Positions 46,450 through 55,669 of a DNA stretch of 64,000 bases are shown here, piece after piece. The position numbers were made by a program, and so were the translations under genes. The stretch comes from Salinivenus sp. (lineage in GTDB: Bacteria; Bacteroidota; Rhodothermia; Rhodothermales; Salinibacteraceae). Position 1 is the stretch's first letter. Every line of letters starts with the position of its first letter. Under the pieces are notes generated by a model, which did no database searches, was not told where the DNA came from, and saw only the letters and a program-made list of their open reading frames with translations. Location: assembly GCA_018609755.1 (NCBI GenBank), contig JAHENZ010000229.1, forward strand, positions 1 to 64,000, read 5' to 3'.

Positions 46450-47052
46450 TTAGGTGTCTGCAGCAACGGACGACGCGTCCTCTCCCGCTCCGCCCTCCAA
46501 ATCATCGAAGGCCGCAACGTCATCCGGAAGTTGGTCCTCCACAACCCCTTCGACATCAAGGTTCGCGAGCAAAGCTTCAATGGCCTCTCGCGCGAGCAAG
46601 CTCAACCCCGTACTGAAGAGAATCTCAACACTTTCCTGAAGAAGGTGGCGCGTCCATCCAGTATTGGCTCGCCGCCCTTGCCGGCCGTCACGGTCATAGA
46701 CCACGAGGGGCACCCGGTCTCGAAGCGCTTTGTCGAGTGCAGGCCCCGGCTCCTGCCCGGCATCCACCTGCTCCACCACCTCCTCTCGCAGAGCCTCAAG
46801 GTACGTGTCGATGAGCTCCGCGTGCGCCTTTCGCCGTCGGGTCCGACGGCTACTGCCAAAGAGAAGGCCCACGGCTAACCCTGAAGCAAGCATCCCCCCA
46901 ACACTCTTTAGGGGATTCCGCACGATCCATTTCTGCAACGACGTCCCGGTGGAAGACACCTCCTCCTGCAGGGAGGCCAGGCGGTCAGACATGGCCTCTG
47001 CGGTCTGGTGAAGGCGCGACTCCACGTCAGCTTTGTTCGGCTTCGAATCCAT
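46450..47052 (-). CDS. YqjD/DUF883-like membrane-anchored protein
   Basis: This 200-residue protein has an N-terminal helical region (VESRLHQTAEAMSDRLASLQEEV), a short membrane segment with Gly-rich sequence (SVGGMLASGLAVGLLFGSSRRTRRRK) and a C-terminal acidic domain with a second hydrophobic stretch (VEILFSTGLSLLAREAIEALL). The first part resembles DUF883-type proteins such as E. coli YqjD, which bind ribosomes at the membrane. The gene lies 74 bp behind a YqjE-like gene, so the pair recalls yqjD-yqjE in reverse order. Confidence 0.6.
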   Translation of the reverse strand: MDSKPNKADVESRLHQTAEAMSDRLASLQEEVSSTGTSLQKWIVRNPLKSVGGMLASGLAVGLLFGSSRRTRRRKAHAELIDTYLEALREEVVEQVDAGQEPGPALDKALRDRVPLVVYDRDGRQGRRANTGWTRHLLQESVEILFSTGLSLLAREAIEALLANLDVEGVVEDQLPDDVAAFDDLEGGAGEDASSVAADT

Positions 47053-47126
47053 TGGAGCGCCAGAAATAAGGGAAGGGTACAACGAAGAATCGTTCTTAGA
47101 GTGCGCAATCCCCGCAGACTTTCCTT

Positions 47127-47609
47127 CTAGTCACGCTCTGCAGAGGGATCTACCGTCGCCTGAGCCTCTCGGGTCGGCCGTCCGTCCTCATCGGAGTCGG
47201 ATTCTTTGCCACGAATCTGTTCGAAGAGGTTGGACGGAGGCATCAATTCAGGACGCGTCTGTGCCAGCGCCGTGACCGTGAGCACGAGAATCACAGAGAC
47301 AATCAGGAATCCCCAGAAGGGATGCCCCAGCAGCCATCCCAGGCCCAGCGCAACCGTGGTGAGCACAAACATCGCGGCAAAAAACCCGAGGAAGGCCAGT
47401 GTAATCCCGAGCGCAACCTCATTTCGGAGGTCGTCAATTCGCTCTTCCATCTCCAGAATCGCGAGGTCGACACGGAGATCGATCCACTCGCGCAAATCCT
47501 CAACGAGGCCGCGGGTGTGGCCGGCAATTCGACCCAGTTTTCCGCTGCGAGGGACCTCAGAGGGAGAGCCTCCCTCGGAGGATGGCGAGCGGTCCTGGAG
47601 CGATTCCAT
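47127..47609 (-). CDS. Phage-holin-family (YqjE-like) membrane protein
   Basis: This 160-residue protein has two adjacent helices (GITLAFLGFFAAMFVLTTVALGLGWLLG and FWGFLIVSVILVLTVTALA) flanked by charged regions, the Phage_holin_3_6 or YqjE pattern. Despite the family name, there are no phage genes nearby. Such chromosomal proteins are stress-associated membrane proteins. The first ATG (47609) is preferred over a TTG two codons upstream. Confidence 0.8.
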   Translation of the reverse strand: MESLQDRSPSSEGGSPSEVPRSGKLGRIAGHTRGLVEDLREWIDLRVDLAILEMEERIDDLRNEVALGITLAFLGFFAAMFVLTTVALGLGWLLGHPFWGFLIVSVILVLTVTALAQTRPELMPPSNLFEQIRGKESDSDEDGRPTREAQATVDPSAERD

Positions 47610-47792
47610 GAGCAAAGACTGCGTCTTTGGTAACTGTATTGGACGGTAAAAATAGCACAGAGAACACCATACTCAAGTGAATTCGGCATTCAACTGTGCC
47701 ACGTGATCATTTCGTTGAACTCGCGGTCCCCCCCTCCGTACGTGCTGTGCGAAATTCGTTCGAGTCGCCCCTCTCCACTGAGCGTTAAAGCT

Positions 47793-48074
47793 ATGGGCAC
47801 CATTCAGTCTGAGCGCACCCCAAACCCAAATAGCCTCAAGTTTTCGAGCGCAGACGGCCAATTCAGCGAGGATGTCGTAGCAATGACGTCCTCCTCAGAG
47901 GCGGACCGCCATCCCTTGGGGCCTCCCCTCTTCGAAATCAATGGTGTGGACGACGTGTTCGTGACGCCGGAATTTGTCACGGTGTCCAAGGCCGTGTCCG
48001 TCGACTGGGACGACATAAAATCGGACGTGGAGTCCGTTCTTTCCGACTTCCTCAATACAGAGGCTTCAAATTAG
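47793..48074 (+). CDS. Nfu/NifU N-terminal domain protein
   Basis: This 93-residue protein consists only of the Nfu N-terminal domain (SERTPNPNSLKFSS ... PLGPPLFEINGVDDVFVTPEFVTVSK ... WDDIKSDVESVLSDF). In larger Nfu iron-sulfur carriers this domain precedes a CxxC cluster-binding domain, which is absent here, so it cannot carry a cluster itself. The ATG at 47793 gives the family start MGTIQSERTPN. Its stop overlaps the convergent LuxC-like gene by 4 bp. Confidence 0.85.
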   Translation: MGTIQSERTPNPNSLKFSSADGQFSEDVVAMTSSSEADRHPLGPPLFEINGVDDVFVTPEFVTVSKAVSVDWDDIKSDVESVLSDFLNTEASN

Positions 48075-49135
48075 CGTCCGGCCCGCACCTGTTGGAGAAA
48101 CTGCATCGTTGTACGTCCCTCCTCGTCGTTCAGGGGGGGCACATGCACCCCGCCGGGCGTCCGAAGCGGCCAGTGGCTCGGAAGTTGGTCATGCAGGTGA
48201 TGCCGGGCGATTACGGCGTACACGTCATCCGACTGGTCGGAACGCCACTCTTCAACGTCCTCAAACCCATCGTACTCCGACCAGCGGACGTGGCCTGAAC
48301 GCTGCGGTGATGGATCACCTCGACTCACGAGAAACTCCAATCCTTCCGCGTATGCGTGCGGCTCATCTCGGGCCTCCAGGAAGGCCTGCTGCATCTGGAG
48401 CGTACCGGGCGTATCCTCGTGCGCCGGGAAAAGTCCTCGAAAGCGGGCCATCGCCTCCAGATACGCATCGGGAGAATGATCGACCGGCGCCCACAGCAAC
48501 GCGAGTCGGCGACGCCCCGCTCCCTCGAACAGCAGCATGTCCTCGGCAAAACGCTCCATCTCGTCCTCCGACTCGTGGCCGTCCACGACCCCGACGCTGT
48601 AGAGCGGCGATCGAATGAGGCGGTGCGATTCCTCAATGCTCTGTTCGTCGCAGGCGCCGGGGACGTCCATCTCATCGTCCGATCTCGGGCCTGCAATGAG
48701 AACGTCCGCCTGCTGAACGACAGCGTCGGCTGAGGCAAATTGAATGTCCCCGTCAACTCCCGCCGCGCGCACAGATGTCCCGAACGCTGGAAGAATTGCG
48801 GGGGACGACTCCGGTACGGCCCCAACGTAGTCGAGGCCAAGCGCCCAAACGGCGATGGCGTCCCGAAAGCCGGCGAACGGCCCGTCGTCGCCGTGCACCA
48901 CCCCCACGGTCACCGATTCGGCAGAACCGTTGCTCCCCTCTCCCACCCAGTCCTGTACCGCGTCTAGCGTCAGACGATGCATCCAGCGATCCAGGGCGTG
49001 ATCGAGAGCTTGCTCGGTCCAGCGGTTTGGGGCTGCCAGTGTATCCTCAATGGCTTGATTTCGAGAAGCAAAAGATTCTTCCCTCCATTCTGTTGCAGCC
49101 TCGATGATTTTTTCTATGTTCGATGTGCCTTTCAT
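48071..49135 (-). CDS. LuxC-like acyl-CoA reductase homologue, divergent
   Basis: This 354-residue protein has the layout of LuxC-type acyl-CoA reductases found singly in many Bacteroidota: a central aldehyde-dehydrogenase-like block (FAGFRDAIAVWALGLDYVG, then PESSPAILPAF) and later SPLYSVGVVDGHESEDEM ahead of EDMLLFEGAGRRRLALLW. In relatives this last segment reads with a Cys in the GxGCRN box. Here it is Ala, so the usual acyl-thioester chemistry is doubtful. The start ATG at 49135 overlaps the TGCAATAACGGA motif. The longer frame to 49192 overlaps the thioredoxin-like gene. Family assignment is moderate. Confidence 0.6.
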   Translation of the reverse strand: MKGTSNIEKIIEAATEWREESFASRNQAIEDTLAAPNRWTEQALDHALDRWMHRLTLDAVQDWVGEGSNGSAESVTVGVVHGDDGPFAGFRDAIAVWALGLDYVGAVPESSPAILPAFGTSVRAAGVDGDIQFASADAVVQQADVLIAGPRSDDEMDVPGACDEQSIEESHRLIRSPLYSVGVVDGHESEDEMERFAEDMLLFEGAGRRRLALLWAPVDHSPDAYLEAMARFRGLFPAHEDTPGTLQMQQAFLEARDEPHAYAEGLEFLVSRGDPSPQRSGHVRWSEYDGFEDVEEWRSDQSDDVYAVIARHHLHDQLPSHWPLRTPGGVHVPPLNDEEGRTTMQFLQQVRAGR

Positions 49136-49166
49136 GCAATAACGGAAATCAACCCTGGGGATTGTG

Positions 49167-49763
49167 TTATGGATATTGAATCCTGCAGCCAAATGCCTTC
49201 TGCTGGTTCGTGCTGAGGTCCGCTCCCGCCTTCATTGCCTCTAATGCGGACCTCACGTATGTCTCCTGCGCTCGCCCTTCCGAACCGGGGCTGTCATCAA
49301 TGGCCCCGACGTACACGAGCGTCTGATTGCTGTCGAACACGAACGCATGAGGCGTACGCGTAGCGCCGAGGGCCCTGGCAAATTCAGATTTCGGATCGCG
49401 AACGTAGGTCGCGTCTTCCCCCTCCTCCTCTGCCTGCCTGCGGATCGCATCCAGGGACTCGTCGGCATTCGAATTCACGAGCACGAACCGAATGCCCTCC
49501 TCCTGATACTCGGATACGAGCGATTGAACGCGGGTCTCATATCGATCTACCCACGGGCACTGCGTACTCCAGAAGAGAAAGACCGTACCTTGCGGGCCAG
49601 CCAACTCCGTCGGGGACACGGACGTACCATTCACGCGCTGAAGCGACACCTGCACGGAAGAAAGTGACGTGCCGGGCGCTTTCGGGGTTTGTGCCTTCGC
49701 AGTCCCCCCCACCACGCCCATCACTAGAGTCACGAGCAAACCGACACGGCAGAAGCGACTCAT
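49167..49763 (-). CDS. Exported thioredoxin-family protein
   Basis: This 198-residue protein has a signal peptide (about 1-24), then a thioredoxin-like fold with FLFWSTQCPWVDRYE (C69) and a C-terminal FGCRIQYP. This fits the peroxiredoxin-like subgroup whose members read NHCPFVKxYE and end in GCxIKW. It has one Cys at the active site rather than CxxC. It may act as a periplasmic thiol oxidoreductase, perhaps pairing with the second Cys near the C terminus. I chose ATG at 49763. The remaining upstream frame is unconserved. Confidence 0.85.
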   Translation of the reverse strand: MSRFCRVGLLVTLVMGVVGGTAKAQTPKAPGTSLSSVQVSLQRVNGTSVSPTELAGPQGTVFLFWSTQCPWVDRYETRVQSLVSEYQEEGIRFVLVNSNADESLDAIRRQAEEEGEDATYVRDPKSEFARALGATRTPHAFVFDSNQTLVYVGAIDDSPGSEGRAQETYVRSALEAMKAGADLSTNQQKAFGCRIQYP

Positions 49764-50147
49764 TCGTGGGGGATCGTGGATTGCTGTACATTGAGAGCAC
49801 GCCCCTCTATCCGAACGCCCGCGGATCCGTTCCGACGTATGAGCTGTCAGCCCGCACGGTGGCATCGTACCTCTGGCCCCTCGCCTCCGTTTCCGCAATC
49901 CGGTCGGGACTTCCCCCCGCCCCGAATAAGGAGATCGGGAGCCCCCAGTGAGGACGCACGTTCAGAGAGTGCCCGTTCGCTTTCTCTTTCGAACAGAGAT
50001 GGATCCAGTCAAAAGGGCCGCCGGTCGTGAGTTTTGCACCCCTGCATACGATGGCCCAAGGAGACGTCGGTTCAAGATTCGAAATTTCGAAAGTGCTTCG
50101 ATACTTTCCAATCATTCGAGCGGTTTCCGTAGCGATTTCTACTTCTG

Positions 50148-51584
50148 ATGCCTGACGCCAATGTTGAGTTATCCAGAGCCCAATGGGGATCGCGTTTCGG
50201 GTTTCTCATGGCCATGCTTGGGGCGATGGTCGGGGCTGGAAATATCTGGCGGTTTCCATACATCACCGGCGAACAGGGGGGTGGTGCCTTCATCCTAGCC
50301 TACCTGGTGCTTCTCATCATCCTCGCAATCCCCGGCCTCATTGCCGAGGTGGCACTGGGCCGATATGCAGGCCGAGGGGTCATTGGGGCCTTTCGGAAGG
50401 TCGTCGACTCTCGGGGAGTGATTGGACTCGGGGTCGTCGTATTGCTGGTAAACGTCGTTCTAATGTCCTACTACGCACCGGTCGTGGGGTGGACGCTGTA
50501 CTACGCCGTGCACTCCCTCCTACTCACGTTCTCGCAGGCGGGATTTGCACCGGAGACGTTCTGGCAGGCCTTCCAGGACAGCACGCTCTTAAATCTGGGT
50601 ATGCACACCATCGTGATGGCTATGGTCGCAGGCGTGCTCTACTTCGGCATCCGCCGGGGCGTTGAACGTCTGGTCGTGTACGCCGTCCCGGGCCTCATCC
50701 TCGCCCTTCTTGCGATTACGATCCGTGCCCTCACGCTCCCGGGCGCCGCAGAGGGATTGATCTTTACGTTCGACATTGACTGGAACGCCCTCGTGCGGGG
50801 AGAAACCTGGGTCACGGCCCTCGGACAGGCCCTGTTTTCTACGGGGTTGGGGTGGGGAATCGCCCTCACCATCGGCAGCTATCTCCCGAAGTACGACGAC
50901 ATTCCGATCGGGGGCGGCCTGTTCACGGTGATCGGCAATTCCAGTGTTGGGTTGCTCGCAGCCTTCGCCATTTTCCCTATCGTGTTCGCCTACGGAGTGG
51001 ACCCCGCCTCCGGCAGCCAGCTTACCTTCGTGTCCCTGCCTCAGGTCTTTCCTCAAATGGCCGGTGGCGCGTTCTGGGCCATCCTCTTCTTCGTCGGATT
51101 CTTCCTCGCCACGTTCACCTCGGCGGTTCTCATCACAGAAGTGGGGGTTACGACGATCAATGAGGAGACGGGGTGGAGCCGTAAGCAAACCGTGTTCAGC
51201 GTGGTCGGGGCCATCTGGCTCCTCGGTCTTGCAAGCGCGTACTCCGGATCGGTGCTCGGGTACCTTGACTTCGTGTTCGGCAATTTTGGGCTTCCTCTCG
51301 CCACGCTCTCCATCATCGGCGTGATCGGATGGTCTCTCTCTCCGGAGAAGCTCCGTGTGCTGGAGGTCAACCGGAACGGCGGCGTGTACGTTGGGCCCCT
51401 TTGGAACCCGATCATCAAGTACGTCATCCCGCTCGTCATGCTCTTTATCCTCGGCAATTATGCATGGACGAACTTTGGCTCTCCCGAAATGATTGGCGGA
51501 GTGGTGGTCATCGTCACCTTCCCCCTCCTCGGATACGGACTGATGCGTACGCTTGCCTCCCCTCCCGAACGTTCTCATTCGTAA
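50148..51584 (+). CDS. Sodium:neurotransmitter symporter-family transporter
   Basis: This 478-residue NSS (SLC6/LeuT-like) protein has about 12 helices. The first is AMLGAMVGAGNIWRFPYITGEQGGGAFILAY, the family's sodium- and substrate-binding helix, followed by LIAEVALGRYAGRG and SSVGL- and FVGFFLATFTSAVLITE-type helices. It imports an amino acid with Na+. The substrate is unknown. It stands just upstream of a small membrane protein that probably forms its second subunit. The 249-bp gap upstream (49899-50147) shows no other gene. Confidence 0.95.
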   Translation: MPDANVELSRAQWGSRFGFLMAMLGAMVGAGNIWRFPYITGEQGGGAFILAYLVLLIILAIPGLIAEVALGRYAGRGVIGAFRKVVDSRGVIGLGVVVLLVNVVLMSYYAPVVGWTLYYAVHSLLLTFSQAGFAPETFWQAFQDSTLLNLGMHTIVMAMVAGVLYFGIRRGVERLVVYAVPGLILALLAITIRALTLPGAAEGLIFTFDIDWNALVRGETWVTALGQALFSTGLGWGIALTIGSYLPKYDDIPIGGGLFTVIGNSSVGLLAAFAIFPIVFAYGVDPASGSQLTFVSLPQVFPQMAGGAFWAILFFVGFFLATFTSAVLITEVGVTTINEETGWSRKQTVFSVVGAIWLLGLASAYSGSVLGYLDFVFGNFGLPLATLSIIGVIGWSLSPEKLRVLEVNRNGGVYVGPLWNPIIKYVIPLVMLFILGNYAWTNFGSPEMIGGVVVIVTFPLLGYGLMRTLASPPERSHS

Positions 51585-51599
51585 CCCGCATACGTTTCC

Positions 51600-51920
51600 A
51601 TGGCTGGTCTCCCCGTTGACGTCTGGGCAATGATGATTTTCAGCGTCCTGGTCTTCTTTGGCGTTTCGATCTGGGCGCTCGTATACACCCTCTTCCAGGA
51701 AGAACGCAAGCTGGATCTTCTACGCTCCGAAGAGGCCATTGACACGCACGCGCCGACGGCGCTCCGAGAGCTCCGTGCGTGGATCGAAGCTCACCCCGAC
51801 GATCCGGACATTGAAGAGGCTCGCACCACCTATCTAGACTGTCGGGAGGCCCTGCAAACCTCCGACCGGCACTTTTACGACTGGAAAGAAGAGGAAATTG
51901 AACAGCTGGAGTCGCTATAG
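51600..51920 (+). CDS. NSS transporter small subunit, enlarged
   Basis: This 106-residue protein has one helix (VWAMMIFSVLVFFGVSIWALVYTLF) and then a soluble acidic helical tail of about 75 residues (ALRELRAWIEAHPDDPDIEEA). The N-terminal part corresponds to the MetS-type small subunits of bacterial NSS symporters, which are usually little more than the helix. The gene lies 15 bp after the transporter gene. The tail is an addition without a domain that I recognise. Confidence 0.8.
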   Translation: MAGLPVDVWAMMIFSVLVFFGVSIWALVYTLFQEERKLDLLRSEEAIDTHAPTALRELRAWIEAHPDDPDIEEARTTYLDCREALQTSDRHFYDWKEEEIEQLESL

Positions 51921-51958
51921 GGCGGACTGTTGGCCTCGCACTTGACGTCCTCTGGACG

Positions 51959-54448
51959 CTATGACCCTGCCGTTTCTAACCGTAGTTTCGACCGCGCGTC
52001 ATCGTCCGTCCACTCGGAAGGTGTACCTGGTCTCTTCAGCCGGAAATACTCAAAGGTAAGATACGTGGGGATTTGCGTGTCGTAGAAAATGGGGTCCAGG
52101 GGACGGCCGCTCTGCCCGCCGGGCACCACTCCGTAGCCGGTGGGCGGCGTCGTTGAGAAGTCAATGATCACGCGTTGGCTGGCGCTATGCGTGGTCGTGC
52201 GGCCCCCTGCCGGGGATAGGGTCGAAGCAAACCCTGGATACTCGTACGGGCCGCGCCAGAGGGGTCGCAGCAGTTCGCTGCCGGATAGGTGCTGGAAATG
52301 GACCGTGTGATGGTCTCCCCACCGCCAGGTCGAGGGCGACCAGCCGTACTCTGCAGCCATCGTGTCGGCCGTCGCCTCCAGCACGCGCGTCAGCAAGGCG
52401 GAGGCGTCCTCTGTCGTGTCCGTCGCCTGCACGTCGAACCAGCGGGCCTCCGGGTCGGTGCGCAGGAGCTCCACGAGAATAGCGTCTTCTGGATTGGGCG
52501 CCGTTGCAAAGACCCGTTCATCCCACATCTGGGTGCGAAGGACGGACAGCAATTCGTCGAAGACGAGGGGCTCGGGTCGGTCGACTGCCGCCTCCCCGTT
52601 CCACTGCTGGAGCATGGTTTGAAGAGTATCTGCCCGAGGAGAAAGCCCCTCCAGTTCCCCAAAAAACGGCGTCAGAACCTGATGTTGCTGTACCCGCACG
52701 TCCGCCTGGTACTGCTTGAAATCGGCAACGGAGTGGGACGGCGCGCTTCGAAGGAGAGTGTCAATCCGCAATGACCGGTAGCCGTCACTCCAATCGTGGC
52801 CGAGGTAATACGGGTAGTTCGGCCCCGTCGGCTTTTGGTTGGTGGAGGACAAGAATTCCTGTGAAGGGTTTCGAGCCGCGGGCAAGGAGTCGAACGGAAC
52901 GCGGCCCGTCCATTCGTACGTGTCGGTAGATCCCGGCAAAAGTCCCCGCCCATGGCCCGCCCGTCGTACAGGCAGGTGCCCGGCCGATCGAATCGCAATG
53001 TCTCCTCCAGTCCCGGTGTATAGGACGTTCTGCATCGGTGTGTCCCAGTCCCGCAACGCGTTCGTCACGGCCGCCACACGATCCGCCCGATTCATCTTCC
53101 ACAGGGCGCGGAGGGTCCGAGACGGCGCGTGGGCCGTCCACCGCTCGGCGACGGCAGTCCCCCCGGTGCCCTCCCCCGAAAACCGTACGGGCCCGAAATG
53201 AGAAAAGTACGTCGTATCAATCACCGGGGTGTCATTCTTGACGTGAATCGTATCCACGACGCGTCGGAGGTCCCGCCACTCGCCTTCATATCGGTAGCGG
53301 GTCCGTGAGGCGTCCAGGTCCAGTTTCAAGTGATCAATCTGATCGGCACCGGTGTTCGTCAGGGTCCATCCTACGTGCCGGTTGAACGCTTGAATGAGGA
53401 CCGGCGCTCCCGGGATTGTGAGGCCGTAGGCATTCATCGTGGGAGTCACAACGTGCGCCTCGTACCAGATCGACGGCAGGGAAAGCGACAAGTGCATGTC
53501 GCCTGCCAGGAGTGGCTCATTCGTTGCGGAGCGTCTCTCGTGAACCGCCCAGTTGTTGGATCCTTTTCCGGGCACGTCTCGAGGACCTAGGAGCTCCTCA
53601 ACAGCCGCCTGCCCGGCCCGACGGTTCTCGAACACAGACGAGGCCTCCCCAAAGAGCAAGCCACGATCGGTCCGATCGGAAGAGGCAGTCGCGCCGAGCT
53701 GTTGCTCTGCAGGAACCATGGGCTCGAATAATCCCGGCGGATGCTGAGGATAAAGCCGTTCGTAGGCCGTGTCTCCCAGAGCCCGACGGAGCTTGGAATA
53801 AACCGGATCGTCGGTACTGTACGTCAGGTCATAGTTCATGTACTGGATGAGACGAAGCCCTTGGATCGGGGTGTACCGGTCTGGTTCGTAGCCGAGGAGC
53901 CGGAACTCCAGGGGAAGATCGGCCCGACGCTGACGATCCAAAAAGGCATTTACCCCCCTCCCGTACCACTGGAGCGCATCCAGCTCAATGCCGTCCGCCT
54001 TGCGGATCCGATCTAAATTTTTCTGAGCGCCCAACTCCATCCCTGTGCGTCGAAGAAATTGATCTGCTTCAACCGACTGGCCCCCAAACGCTTCGGAGAG
54101 GCGACCCGCAGCCACACGTGGAATGAAATCCATCTGGAACAGCCGGTCCTTTGCCGCCACGTATCCGAGGGCAATGGTAGCGTCCCGGTCGCTCTCGGCG
54201 TAGATGTGGGGAACGTGCCGCTCATCCCGGAGGATGGTCACCGGCTGGTCGAGGCCGGAAAGACGAAGGGTTGTCGTATCCGCAGGGGGCACAGCGGAAC
54301 GGGCAGTAGCGTAGAGCCCACCTGCCGGATCGAGAATTGTGCTGATCGACGGTCCCCCTGCCAAGGGACGATGAAGCCCGTATATCAGTCCCCCGGTTAT
54401 GACGAGGAGAGCAGCAAGAAGAGCAAGGCGCTTGGGACCCCTAGACAT
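51959..54448 (-). CDS. Penicillin acylase-family Ntn hydrolase
   Basis: This 829-residue exported precursor is anchored or cleaved after an N-terminal hydrophobic segment (about 8-25). The alpha part contains RDERHVPHIYAESDRDATIALGY and DRLFQMD. The mature beta chain would begin with S297 in GKGSNNW, the autocatalytic cleavage site and nucleophile. The typical LLAGDMHLSLSLPSIWYE follows. Substrates in this family are acyl amides such as N-acyl homoserine lactones or beta-lactam side chains, and cannot be told apart here. Quorum-quenching activity is possible. It follows the ParA gene by 31 bp on the same strand. Confidence 0.93.
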   Translation of the reverse strand: MSRGPKRLALLAALLVITGGLIYGLHRPLAGGPSISTILDPAGGLYATARSAVPPADTTTLRLSGLDQPVTILRDERHVPHIYAESDRDATIALGYVAAKDRLFQMDFIPRVAAGRLSEAFGGQSVEADQFLRRTGMELGAQKNLDRIRKADGIELDALQWYGRGVNAFLDRQRRADLPLEFRLLGYEPDRYTPIQGLRLIQYMNYDLTYSTDDPVYSKLRRALGDTAYERLYPQHPPGLFEPMVPAEQQLGATASSDRTDRGLLFGEASSVFENRRAGQAAVEELLGPRDVPGKGSNNWAVHERRSATNEPLLAGDMHLSLSLPSIWYEAHVVTPTMNAYGLTIPGAPVLIQAFNRHVGWTLTNTGADQIDHLKLDLDASRTRYRYEGEWRDLRRVVDTIHVKNDTPVIDTTYFSHFGPVRFSGEGTGGTAVAERWTAHAPSRTLRALWKMNRADRVAAVTNALRDWDTPMQNVLYTGTGGDIAIRSAGHLPVRRAGHGRGLLPGSTDTYEWTGRVPFDSLPAARNPSQEFLSSTNQKPTGPNYPYYLGHDWSDGYRSLRIDTLLRSAPSHSVADFKQYQADVRVQQHQVLTPFFGELEGLSPRADTLQTMLQQWNGEAAVDRPEPLVFDELLSVLRTQMWDERVFATAPNPEDAILVELLRTDPEARWFDVQATDTTEDASALLTRVLEATADTMAAEYGWSPSTWRWGDHHTVHFQHLSGSELLRPLWRGPYEYPGFASTLSPAGGRTTTHSASQRVIIDFSTTPPTGYGVVPGGQSGRPLDPIFYDTQIPTYLTFEYFRLKRPGTPSEWTDDDARSKLRLETAGS

Positions 54449-54479
54449 GAGGCAAAGGGACTGAGCAAAAAGCAGGTGA

Positions 54480-55328
54480 TCAAGAATCCAGGGCTTCTTT
54501 CGGGAGGGGCACGTCTTCGGCCTCGATTGTCTCGTCGGCTACGGGAGCTGCTGTGTTCTCCTGGGACTCGATGCCCCGAAGCCGACGAAGCAATTCGTCT
54601 GTGGCATTAGCGTAGTCCCGTGCCCCCCGTGCAGCAGAATCGTGATCAAAGACGGTGGTGCCCCCCTCCCGCGACTCCGCCAACGCCGTACTGGTTCGAA
54701 TCACGTTCTCCAGCACCTGATCGTCGTACTTCTCACGGAGATACTGCTGATAGGTGCGGTGAATGCGCTTGCGAGCGTCGACCTGGGTGAGCAAAAACGT
54801 CCGGGACTGAAGGCGGGGATTGAGCTTCTCCCGAACGAGGTTGGTCGTCTGGTAGGTTTGCTCCGATCCAACGACCGCCTGGTATTCCGGCAGCACGGGA
54901 ATGAGGATGTGTTGACTCGCGACCATCGCGTTGAGACTGTACACGGTGACCGCGGCCGCCGTATCGAAGAGCAACACGTCGTAGTCCAATTCCGCCTGTT
55001 CGATCGCCTCGCGAACCCAAAGCACGTCCGTCGGCTTGTTCAGGTCCCGCATTCGCTTCGTCAAGGTGCTCGACGACGGAAGCAGGTCAAACCCACTCAC
55101 CTGGCGAACGGGAATACGACCGAGCTCCACGTTGAGATCAAAGAGAGCCGCTACGGAGGTCTCAGGGGCTGGCTCTTCGACACCCATGGTGCGCGTCAAA
55201 AACCCCTGTGGATCCAAATCAATGACCAGCGTACGGCATCCGGACAGCCCCAGCGCCGCGGCAATGTGGATGGCAGAGGTCGTTTTCCCGGTGCCTCCCT
55301 TGTGGTTGCAAACCGACAAGACGATCAT
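54480..55328 (-). CDS. ParA-family ATPase, no ParB partner nearby
   Basis: This 282-residue deviant Walker-A ATPase has NHKGGTGKTT at 8-17, the DLDPQGFLTRTMG block, YDVLLFDTAAAVTVYSLNA and a helical C-terminal region ending in an acidic tail. It is of the ParA/Soj type used for chromosome or cargo positioning. No parB gene or parS-like site is visible near it. Neighbours are an acylase gene and a maf gene, so it may position another cargo or work with a distant ParB. Confidence 0.92.
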   Translation of the reverse strand: MIVLSVCNHKGGTGKTTSAIHIAAALGLSGCRTLVIDLDPQGFLTRTMGVEEPAPETSVAALFDLNVELGRIPVRQVSGFDLLPSSSTLTKRMRDLNKPTDVLWVREAIEQAELDYDVLLFDTAAAVTVYSLNAMVASQHILIPVLPEYQAVVGSEQTYQTTNLVREKLNPRLQSRTFLLTQVDARKRIHRTYQQYLREKYDDQVLENVIRTSTALAESREGGTTVFDHDSAARGARDYANATDELLRRLRGIESQENTAAPVADETIEAEDVPLPKEALDS

Positions 55329-55669
55329 ACGAGTGGGAGCAAGTGTAGAAAACCTCAGCCTGAAAGGTAGGCGCCTTCGGAGGGTCTGTCAACCGTCGAT
55401 CGGCCCAGCACTCCCTCGTAGAAACGGAGCCGTGCACGCAGGTCACCCTAATGACCTTACACAACTACTCTGACGGTTTTGAGCCCCGATCATCTGGCGA
55501 TACAATCGTAAGAGCGTGCCGACGATCGGCGATCCAGAGCATGTTCCACGCAGAAGGTACAGACGGAAACAGCGTGACGATCTCTGCGATTTCTCTGAGT
55601 TCAGTTGTGCAAGCCCACTACCCACGATCTTCTCTCGTATTTCCTCGAAATCGCACTCAAATATTGACC

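Noticed and set aside
47127-47609. Phage lysis gene
   Set aside because: The holin family name applies, but no endolysin or phage gene is near, and YqjE-type chromosomal proteins fit better.
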